A stretch of 64,000 nt of DNA. It comes from Solea solea. Taxonomy: Eukaryota; Chordata; Actinopteri; Pleuronectiformes; Soleidae. Position 1 is the stretch's first letter, and each line of letters begins with the position of its first letter. A program made the position numbers and the translations under genes. Of the stretch, positions 55,674-64,000 are shown piece by piece. The stretch spans positions 1,878,001 through 1,942,000 of the forward strand of contig NC_081150.1 of assembly GCF_958295425.1 (NCBI RefSeq), written 5' to 3'. The notes beneath the pieces were generated by a model. That model ran no database searches and was not told the origin of the DNA. It saw nothing but the letters and a program-made list of their open reading frames with translations.

Positions 55674-56276
55674 AAAAGTACATGAATAAAAAGAGACTGG
55701 AAATCAAGGACAACAGTTTGACGGAGAGTATTAAGTGTAGCATAGCATTATCTGCAGCGCCATCACACGCTCCCTGCTCTGTATCTGCTCTGAGAGCCGT
55801 ACCATGCTGCTTTAGGGGCCGCACCACAGCTCCACCGGCGTAATTGCTGTAATGGCGAGCACAGAGCTAATGGGTCTCCAGCCACATTAGTCTTCATCAG
55901 CTTCTCTCAGATCAGCAGGCTCGCTCCAGGAGGAAGAAGCCAGCCATAAAGCCCGAAGTCAGCCGCGCTCGCCAAATTGTGTGAGCTCATATCACGCGCA
56001 GCACGTTTCGTCCACACATGCTCTTAAATGTTGCACACCCACCAGAAGGTTGGCAGCATCAGTGTTCAGATGGCAGGAAGACGTGCTACCAACTCAGGCT
56101 GCAACACTTAATCCATTAGTGGATTATACATACTTATCATTTCTTATTTAATCAGGAACTCCATTGAGAGAGAGATTTGATTTATGAGCTAAGGCATGAA
56201 AGGCTCCCCAATTACAGTTCAGCTGAAATAAAACATAATGTACATTATACACAGTACAGGGGACCAACTGTGCTCC
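55674..56276. other. Non-coding, nothing recognised
   Basis: Unique-looking; no gene or repeat recognised. Confidence 0.5.
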
Positions 56277-56644
56277 TTTAAAGGTGCAGGGTGAAGGGAT
56301 TGGTGACATCTAATGGGGAGAAGATTTCTGAGCCTCTGTATTCAATTCAATCAGATTTAATACATCGATTAGTTGGAATGTTCCACTTGTGCTTTGCTAA
56401 AATAAGACAATATAACATTCTTCTATGTCTGCCTAATTAGCTTCTGCCCTGTTTGTCTGCTCAGGCTTCCGTAGAAACAAGATAGTGGCCTCCGTAACGC
56501 AAGACCCTTGACTAAAGTTAGACTAAGACTGAGGCTACAAAAAGTGAACACTTTTTATTTTAAAGAGATCCTACACTGATACAAACGCATGCATTTAGGT
56601 TGTTCCTATTAACCCTCCAACATATTGCCTACTGGACCTTTAAA
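56277..56644. mobile_element. MITE with TTTAAAGGT termini
   Basis: Starts TTTAAAGGTGCAGGGTG and ends CCTACTGGACCTTTAAA, whose complement TTTAAAGGTCCAGTAGG pairs imperfectly with the start (13 of 17). The interior has GGCCTCCGTAACGC and GTGAACACTTTTTATTTTAAA, phrases of a common fish MITE. Length 368 bp, no coding capacity. Confidence 0.65.
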
Positions 56645-59529
56645 ACAGTCCTTTAAAGCTAAAATGTTCCAAAGGGATCACATGTTTGCATTATTCATAA
56701 CTGACTTGTTTTGACATAATTGATTAACCATTAACCATTAAGTGTTTTGAATGAGGAAGAAATAATAATAATGATAATAATAATAGAATTTGTTTGTATT
56801 GCACATTCAAACAACAAATCTCAAAGTGCTACAGAGTAAAAACAAAAAAAGAAATTAAAAAAGTAGCTATATGCTTTTCTAAAAAGGTAGAAATGTGCAT
56901 AATAGCCTGGTTTCTTTTTGCTGACTTGCAAACATCTGAGGACTTTGTCATTTACGTGTTTGGGAAGGCAGATCAGTATTTTGCACCATTTTTGACATTT
57001 TGTGAAGCAGACGACAAATTGATTAATTGAGAAAATGTTTAACATAGTCGCTGTTGTCGTTGTTTTCCGCTGTTTAACTTGGTAAAATGCTCGGCATATG
57101 AGTCAGTAATGAGAATAAAGTAAAGGCCTTACTGTAAACAACTACCCTGGAAGTAAAAGGAAACTTACAAAAAAGAGAAGACATTTTTTGCCATTAATCA
57201 GCACTTTTAATCAGCATTCTGCCACAGCCTGCTGTTGTGTGATGTGAGTGTCTGGGTATGTGGCTGTCTCTACGAGCATGTGTTTGCACAGGAATATGCC
57301 TGCAAAGTATTTGTGTGTGTGTGTGTGTGTGTGTGTGAGTGTGCACGCGCCATGTGTTTGTGTCATCCTTGCATTTTCCTTCCACTGCTACAAACCAGTC
57401 CAAAGCGAAGGGTAGAAATAGCATGTTTGGATTGCGCCGAACCTCGCAACCGCATCTGGAAACATTATTCTTGGAAGACAGGTCATTATCCGAGGAAGCC
57501 AACTGAGAAATGTTTTTGGTGGAAATAAGCAAACTCTACAACAGTCGGACGAGCCAGAGCCACAGACGAAGTCTGGACAGACTGACACAGTTGTTCCACA
57601 GCAGCCCCCACACCAGACTGCTGCTGCTGCTGCGTCAGCAGCTCACAATCAGTACAGTCACTCTGTCATAAGTAAACAAGTGAATCTACAAATGTCCTGA
57701 TATTAAGGGACTTTAAAGCCGTTTGTGGTTGAGAGCAGCCTCCCAAAGCCAGAATGCTCACTTCCCTCGCTGTGGTCTGGGCTCAGCATCCATCTGCTTG
57801 TGTCAGATGTCATTTCTGTTGTAGGAGATTGGCAAGTGCTGAAAACTGGTGCCTTTTCTTCAGATTTTCTAACGCGCCGGTTGCCATGGAAACAGTCTCA
57901 ACCGTCACTCAGAATTAGATCACGGTAATTACTTTCTCAGGGTCAAAAAGAGGCCACGCACTTGCTCGGTCTGTTGCATATTTTATCAGGCTTAGAGATG
58001 ATCGCGGTGACGAGTTGCATCACGGAATACAACTTAAGCCCCGCCTTTTTATTCCCCCCCAACACGAAGAATTTTAGTCTGGATTTCAGCTCAGCGCTTA
58101 CTGTCAGTGGATGTTTTCCAGATGTTTTCTTAATAGCGAAAGAACTTGTGCTTCTGATTTCAAGCTCTTTTATTCAGGCTTGTCTGCGCTGATTCATACC
58201 CAGACCTCCTGCTCAGCTCCACTAGGAAGAATCCACAAGATCTCCAATTACATAAGAAAACAACTTTAAACTACGTTTTGCAATATACAGCATAGTTTAA
58301 TGTTTACCTAACAGCAACAGTGTTCAGCTCAGTATTTAGTACAACCTGTTCTCATGTCTTTTAACAAAAAAACGACCTTATTCTTCAATATCTTCATAAT
58401 TTTATTTCTTAAATTCATTCAAAAGTTAGTAGATAAACATAAATTAAGATTATGGGTTTATTTACATCTCTTTAATGTTATAAAACTGTAGACATTTATA
58501 AAATGCAAGAACTGATCATTTTTTCAGTTGTAAAATGTGTTTAAGTGAGTTTTGTATCTCTTTTCTTAAACTACTCCTCACCCTCGTCAGGGAATCATCC
58601 CAAACCTGGTGATATTTAACGACGTTCCCATCTTTAAAACTCTACTTCATGGTGACTGATGGAGCAGGATTTCCAGTTTGCAGACACATGGAGGAAATCA
58701 GCACACGTTACTCACTGATTTGATCCAGCACGCCTACAAAAACATCTTCCCACTTCAGAGAGATTCCTGCGCTGCGTTTTTCACCCCGTCCCTTTTCCAT
58801 TTACACAATGAGCGGCTCCTTTTTTCACAACATGGGAGCGGGTTTCACATGCAAGCTGAGAGCGCCTCCCACTCTCTGTTTTAACACTTGACTCAGTAAA
58901 GATGGAGACACTTGCACCACCTAGACCTCAAGGGTGTGTGTGTGCGTGTGTGACCAAGATTCCTGGATGATGGGAATATCATGGTAGAGAAAGCACATGA
59001 AATTCCGTTATTTTAAGCAGATATGATCTGACTTTAAGCCGTCTATACATATGATTTATTAGGCCTTCAGAGCTTGGTGACTTGGTTGTTACATAAATTT
59101 GACATAATCTCCATGATTACCTCTCTATATAAGATTATTTACTGTATATCAAACATAAATAAATATGATTTTCCCTTCAGTCTTAGGCAAAGTTCCTGAC
59201 AGTAATTGTGCTCATTAGTCGGATCCTTCACACAAATACCCTCAGACTCTGTGGATCCAGAACAGCGCTGTGTTTATAGGTGACAAATAGTGACATCTTG
59301 GCACTTTCCCTGCACAAGGGACTCCAAATTGTTTCCGCGGAGGTTCAGTGTGGAAAGGAAATGTGAAATATTGCATTAGCTGTCATCAAGACATGACATG
59401 AAAGAGGCTGCTTTAAGCAACTGTTTAAAGATACAGTCGTTCGGGGAATGGTTCTGCTTTTTCCACTTTATACAGAGTCAGAAACTAACGTAAATAAATA
59501 TTCAATAATTAAAACTCAATCGTTAATTC

Positions 59530-59531
<2 letters not shown>
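56645..59531. other. Non-coding; repeat scrap and (GT)n, no gene
   Basis: 56783-56835 (TTGTTTGTATTGCACATTCA, AAATCTCAAAGTGCTACAGA) is a sibling of the repeat phrase at 49607. (GT)n lies at 57312-57337 and (CTG)4 at about 57619-57632. The rest is unique-looking with no exon pattern. Confidence 0.5.
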
Positions 59532-59574
<43 letters not shown>

Positions 59575-59715
59575 TACATATGTATATATATATATACATA
59601 TATACATATGTATATATATATATATACATATGTATATATGTATGTATATATATATACATATATACATATGTATATATATATATATATATATACATATATA
59701 CATATATATAGATAT
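59532..59715. repeat. Compound (TA)n / (ACATATGTATAT)n microsatellite
   Basis: About 180 bases of TA with regularly spaced ACATATGTATAT units; nearly self-complementary and similar in style to 5468-5637. Confidence 0.95.
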
Positions 59716-60029
59716 AATATAATCTGCAGAAAATAGCTTTTTTGTATCAGTTGAAGTTGAGTCAAACAGAAATATCAGACTGCTTTTTCTCATTTTTTGA
59801 GTGTGTAAATAGTCACACGATCACAAAATTATCCAATAATGATGTGATTCTATAGGCAGATAAAGATAAAGGGCAGTGATGAGCCATTTCAAACTCAGTG
59901 GATCACATTTGTAAAAAAGAAAAACATAAAATCAATACAAAATCCTAAATATCGCATAAATAAACCCACAATATCCTGGTCTGTCAGAAAAGCAGCCACA
60001 GAGGACGGCTCATATCAGTCTCTTATACT

Positions 60030-60184
60030 TGACTTGTTGATCGCACAACTATTTATGCCTTCACCGCCTTTTTATATCTTTACTTATTTATCTATTTCAT
60101 CTTCCGTCTTGTCTGTTTTGTGAGCTGCTGGGAGACTGAATTTCCCCACGGTGATTAATAAAGTATGTCTTATCTTATCTTATG
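60030..60184 (+). mobile_element. LINE 3'-tail fragment ending in (CTTAT)n
   Basis: GACTGAATTTCCCCACGGTG then ATTAATAAAGTATG followed by CTTATCTTATCTTATG is the standard 3' end of a fish LINE copy, on the + strand. Upstream CTTGACTTGTTGATCGCACA and the (TATTTAT) stretch fit its 3' untranslated part. Family not assigned. Confidence 0.7.
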
Positions 60185-62055
60185 AATTACTTTACTAAGC
60201 ACAGACTGTGAATAATATGAATAAAAAAGCAGCAACATTTCTTACAGAGCTGGAGTTGGATACAGGTGCTGAACGCATAGATATTTATATAGATATAGAT
60301 ATTAAACATCTGTATCAGACTTATATTGGTAACAATAGATACTCAAGGTTGTGTTATTGTATCAGTATTGATCAGTATTAACTGAGCCATCTCTGTGTGG
60401 GGGGGGTCACCTTTTTCCCAAGCTTTGTGTGGAGAGGCATGTGTGTGTGTGTGTTCTTGTAAGTGTATTTACGTATTTACATTTCAGTGAGAGTTGGGTT
60501 TAGGTTAAGGGTTCGGCATTTAGTTCTGAGGGTTAAGGTTAGTCTAAGAGCTTAGGGAATACATTGTGTCCTCACTAAGATGAGTGTACAAGAATGTACA
60601 TGCGTGTCAGGAAGGCAACAGAGCTGGAGCTCAATAATAAATATTATTTTCTTCAATCTGTTGTTTTTTTAATTTAAATATGCTGGTTATAATAAAAGTA
60701 AATTGATGCTCAGAGACACCAACATCCATAAAGTGTGTACTGTTTGAACTGCAGCTCTGTGTGCGTGCAAATCTATGATTAAATGAAATTATTACTAACT
60801 AATAAGCAAGCAGGATAATATCCCAGTGTTAGTTTCTGACTCATTTCCACATGAAGATTAAAAAAAAGAAAAAGAAACTTCTTTTCGAATTCTCTCCTCC
60901 CCCATCATACAGTATTCGCTTATCCGTTTCTATTTCCATGCCTAATTATCAACCTCAGTGCTGTCACTTGGTTTCGTGATCGTGTGAAGGAGGAGCTGTG
61001 ACTTCACCCTCTTCCAGCTCATGGTCTTGAGATCTGCTGCATGTGTCCATGTGATTAAAAACACATGTGGACCCCGGGAGCAAAAAAGTGAACTCTTTCC
61101 TTATAAATGAATTTACATAAAGTGTAATTGGCATTTAAATTAAAGAAGGTTTATGTGTGTTTTCATTGCCTCCGCCAAGGAGTTTATGGCGACGATGCTG
61201 GCTGACATTTAGGAGGATCATTCCAAAAAGAAAATGTCTGGGTGGGCTTTGACCCAAAGGGAGAACTCATATAAGACTTTGGAGCAGAGCCATTTAAGGA
61301 GGGTGGATACAGGAGTCTGAGGTATACTTTGTGTTGTGTTGATGGAATCATCCTGAAAGTAGGACAATCTTTTAATGTCTGTGCTTCTTGTGTTGTTGAG
61401 GACACCTTATAACGTAGCACCTAATGTGGTTTTCTGCAGCTCTAAGGTTTGATCCCCTGTGTGTACAGACATCGTCTCCTGGATGCCAGAAACGCAATAA
61501 AACCTCTAATTATATACAATTATATAATTATATATGATACAATGTCAGATAATTAAAGATTAAGTTTTGCTTCTAGGTTGAAGGAACCTGTTTAACGGCG
61601 GTTATAACAATTCTTCATGAACAGAAAGCACTTGTTAAGCAGAGAAACATTTTACCACCATTTTAACCGATTTTCACACTTACTGTAATTGCATATTGGT
61701 TCCTAATGATCCTAATCAGTTATGTATCTCATTAACTAGTAATAATCAGTTTGACTCTTACTTTGTTGTATAGATATTGAAGAAATATATATTGCTATTG
61801 AATTACTGCCTAGCACTAGTTGCAATTAGTGGTTATTTGAGTTACTGTTGCAAGTTATTGGTTATAAATGATGGAATCAATAAGAGAATGTGATATTTTC
61901 TCTTTTTTGGACCATTCTCTGTCAACCTCTAAAATAATTACGTATACTAATCCCAGTAGATGAACAGTTTCTGACATATTACCACTTATTCCAAAGTCAC
62001 TTCAATCACCCGTCTTCCCCTGGTTCTCATGCTCGTTTTAAACTTCAGAAATTGC
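60185..62055. other. Non-coding sequence before the bach2 exon
   Basis: Contains a poly-G run at 60400-60407, a (GT)n plus GGTTAAGG-type repeat at 60440-60605, and AT-rich unique sequence. No exon recognised. Given the downstream acceptor, the right part at least must be bach2 intron. Confidence 0.6.
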
Positions 62056-62122
62056 TGTGTGTGTGTGTGTGTGATTTGCTTTAATTAACACACAGTCAAA
62101 CAAGTGTTCCCAACGAAGTGAC

Positions 62123-62124
<2 letters not shown>

Positions 62125-62157
<33 letters not shown>
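62125..62157. repeat. (GT)n microsatellite upstream of the bach2 acceptor
   Basis: A perfect (GT)n run of 33 bases, about 75 bases before the (CT)n polypyrimidine tract. A second shorter run lies at 62056-62073. The CAG directly after it (62158-62160) is a possible alternative AG. Confidence 0.95.
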
Positions 62158-62160
<3 letters not shown>

Positions 62161-62216
62161 CAGACCACCAGGACAGAAATCAGCGCTGCGGTATGCAAAC
62201 ACTGAACTTAGCTGAA

Positions 62217-62227
62217 AGCTTAACCCG

Positions 62228-62268
<41 letters not shown>

Positions 62269-62284
62269 GTGCTTCTATTTCCAG
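62217..62284 (+). promoter_or_regulatory. Splice acceptor region of the bach2 coding exon
   Basis: A (CT)n run at 62232-62265 followed by TGTTGTGCTTCTATTTCCAG gives an unusually long pyrimidine tract ending in AG at 62283-62284. GCTTAACC around 62218-62225 fits the vertebrate branch point (yUnAy) and lies about 60 bases from the AG. The tract is itself a microsatellite. Confidence 0.85.
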
Positions 62285-62296
62285 GGCGTGAGCGGA
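62285..62296 (+). other. bach2: 5' untranslated part of the bach2 exon
   Basis: Twelve bases lie between the inferred AG acceptor (ends 62284) and the start codon at 62297. The context before the ATG is GAGCGGA, with a purine three bases upstream, so it is an acceptable vertebrate initiation site. The short leader in this exon means the rest of the 5' untranslated region must come from one or more upstream exons that I could not locate. Confidence 0.75.
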
Positions 62297-62539
62297 ATGT
62301 CCGTGGATGTGAAGCCTGAAGCCCCCATGTATGTGTATGAGTCGACGGTTCATTGTACTAATATCCTCCTCTGCCTCAACGACCAGCGGAAGCAGGATAT
62401 CCTGTGCGATGTGACTGTCCTGGTGGAGGGCAAGGAGTTCCGCGGGCACCGGGCCGTGCTGGCCGCCTGCAGCGAGTATTTCCTGCAGGGGCTTGTGGGC
62501 CAGGCGGAGAATGACTTGGTCATTAGCCTTCCTGATGAG
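62297..62539 (+). CDS. bach2: bach2, first coding exon (BTB domain N-terminal half)
   Basis: Encodes residues 1-81 of a BACH-family BTB-bZIP repressor; the frame runs from the ATG at 62297 to the splice donor at 62540 (exactly 81 codons, phase 0). The N-terminus [20 protein letters not shown], then [25 protein letters not shown] and LVGQAENDL, match BACH2 better than BACH1, which lacks the MSVD.KP start. The BTB/POZ fold begins near residue 35 and is cut by the exon end after SLPDE; in known BACH2 the next exon continues the BTB. BACH2 is known to dimerise through BTB, pair with small Maf proteins through its C-terminal bZIP, and repress MARE-containing genes in B and T lymphocytes. Compared with human BACH2 as I recall it, about 15 of 81 residues differ, including Leu63 for Trp, Cys26 for Gly and Gly50 for Ala. 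Teleosts keep two copies (bach2a, bach2b); I cannot tell which this is. The in-frame ATG at 62267 lies in the intron's pyrimidine tract and was not chosen. Confidence 0.95.
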
Positions 62540-62545
62540 GTACGT
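62540..62545 (+). promoter_or_regulatory. Splice donor GTACGT after the bach2 exon
   Basis: The codon GAG is followed directly by GTACGT, close to the consensus GTRAGT. The phase 0 break after the Glu codon falls where the next BACH2 residues (Val-Thr in human) would begin. The reading frame itself runs on only ten codons into the intron before a stop. Confidence 0.9.
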
Positions 62546-63879
62546 TCATCAAGCACAGTGTCGCCTTGAAATGCTGTATTGACGTTTGCACTAAAATTAC
62601 ACTGTGAAACATGGAAACAGAAGCAATGCTAAGTGGGTAATCAGCACCCTGCAGACATGAACACACACTAACTGAACCAGGCTCTACCTCAAACAAAAAC
62701 ACACAATGGATGATCATAATAGTGCATTACATCACATGAAAAAGCACTGGTGTTCCCCGACAATCTGACGGAAATAAGCAGCAGTTTTCTGACATTGTCG
62801 AGCTCCGTGGTCACAGAACAGACATCGACAAACATCGCCGTGACTTTTAACGCTAAGATGCAACGACAGCCAGCACAGGATATGTTTTTTATTTGTTGTA
62901 TTCTCCCGTGCATCATGATCATTCAAGTCAAATAGATTTGAATTAGGTTAATGACCACAGATGTTCCGTGCGTTCCAAGAACTAGATCCAACAATATAAA
63001 GGAAAATGTATGAGATGTAAAATACGCAGTGATGGGCAGTCGTCCTGATTTTGGACGGCATGGTGCTACTTTAATTTACCCCGACTAAAATCACACATAT
63101 CAACACACTGACAGTCACAGGCTTTCATAGCCACACTATTTTTATTTTATTTTATTTTATTTAGTCTTTGGAGTTATAGTAATTGATCTTTTCTAGACTT
63201 TGAACTTGTGTATGTTCTCAATCCTTTCAAATGGTTTAGTGCTGTGGCGTCTCGCCTCACCTCCTGCTGCACTGTACAAGTGTTTCTTGCATGTTTAAAA
63301 TTAGAACGTATTGATCAGGTCATAATTAGTGGCTTCTAATATGTATCTATATCGTATATATCTAGTATGGCTGAATTGATTATGATGTTTTTGGAATCTT
63401 GGATGTTACATTTACATACGACGACCTGTTTTATTTATATTTATTTGTCTTTGGCTGTTCACACACCGATGACAGTGTCAGCTGGAGACTCAATGAAGCA
63501 CCTGTAATGAAACACACCGTTATTGTAGTCAGTGACTTATTTAACAAAGGGATATATTGAGATGTGTTCACTGATGATGGAAGAAGTCTGTTGCTGTCAG
63601 ACATTGTCCTCTCATCAGCCAGTATACAAGTGTATTGTTAGTAGTTAGAAAAATACAAAAATGCAGTATTTTATTTTGATACATGGTGTGGCTGCTGTAT
63701 TTTGTAGTTTATTTTTTAATACATTTATTAGCTGGGTATTTGGCATTTTGTTTTTAAAGATCATTTTGCTGTTGTTTTGCCAATGTGTGAAAATATGGCA
63801 CAATAACAACTGAAATCAAGGTTTCACACTGCAATGAAAAGCTAGTGAGAAAAACAAAGATTTCCTTTCTTACTTAGTT

Positions 63880-63915
<36 letters not shown>

Positions 63916-63927
63916 TCCTACTTAGTT

Positions 63928-63959
<32 letters not shown>

Positions 63960-64000
63960 ACTTAGTTTCTTTCTTTCGTTCTTTCTGTTATTGTGTTTTC
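62546..64000 (+). other. Start of the bach2 intron following the BTB exon
   Basis: No coding exon or RNA gene is recognisable. It contains a short (TTTTA)n run at 63139-63163 and a compound (CTTT)n tract from 63878 to the end. The next BTB-encoding exon (expected to begin with Val-Thr) is not in the window. Confidence 0.8.
63861..63989. repeat. (CTTT)n microsatellite with TACTTAG interruptions
   Basis: Runs of CTTT are broken three times by the same heptamer TACTTAG, at 63871, 63919 and 63959. The spacings of 48 and 40 bases are whole numbers of tetramers, so the array has grown as a higher-order unit. Confidence 0.9.

Noticed and set aside
62267..62296. Upstream in-frame ATG for bach2
   Set aside because: It lies inside the pyrimidine tract before the AG acceptor, so it is intronic; BACH2 proteins start with MSVD.

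Overview
This window looks like vertebrate, most likely teleost fish, nuclear DNA. The signs are one recognisable exon with consensus splice sites, dense (CA)n, (TA)n, (GATA)n and (CAG/CTG)n microsatellites, and several short DNA-transposon and LINE-tail repeats that resemble families common in ray-finned fish. There are no operons, no ribosome-binding-site-spaced reading frames and no CRISPR. I cannot name the species.

The only gene part I can support lies near the right end on the + strand. It is the first protein-coding exon of bach2, the BTB-bZIP transcriptional repressor BTB and CNC homology 2. The start codon is at 62297 and the coding part runs to 62539. It has a polypyrimidine tract and AG acceptor upstream and a GTACGT donor downstream. 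It encodes residues 1-81, the N-terminal half of the BTB dimerisation domain. From 62540 to the window end is the next intron. The rest of the protein, including the bZIP region, lies beyond the window.

The roughly 62 kb upstream contains no coding exon I can recognise. Since mammalian BACH2 has long introns in its 5' untranslated region, most of this may be bach2 5' intron, but I see neither the first exon nor a promoter, so part of it could be intergenic.

The upstream region is a mosaic of unique AT-rich sequence and repeats. It holds four copies of a piggyBac-like MITE (about 935, 24394, 27274 and 54144), the last intact with TTAA on both sides. A 697-bp hAT element (19254-19950) has a perfect 8-bp target duplication and sits inside an older repeat. 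There is a dispersed family of CTGCAAC-ended MITEs, other TIR elements near 50102, 52399, 55173 and 56277, and LINE 3'-tail fragments. Five long CAG/CTG tracts include one of 38 perfect units.

I found no new multi-gene system. The observations most worth following are the compound (GT)n plus (CT)n tract abutting the bach2 acceptor, the duplicated MITE pair with shared flanking sequence, the nested hAT insertion, a perfect 18-bp hairpin at 52180-52220, and two CTCF-like motifs.
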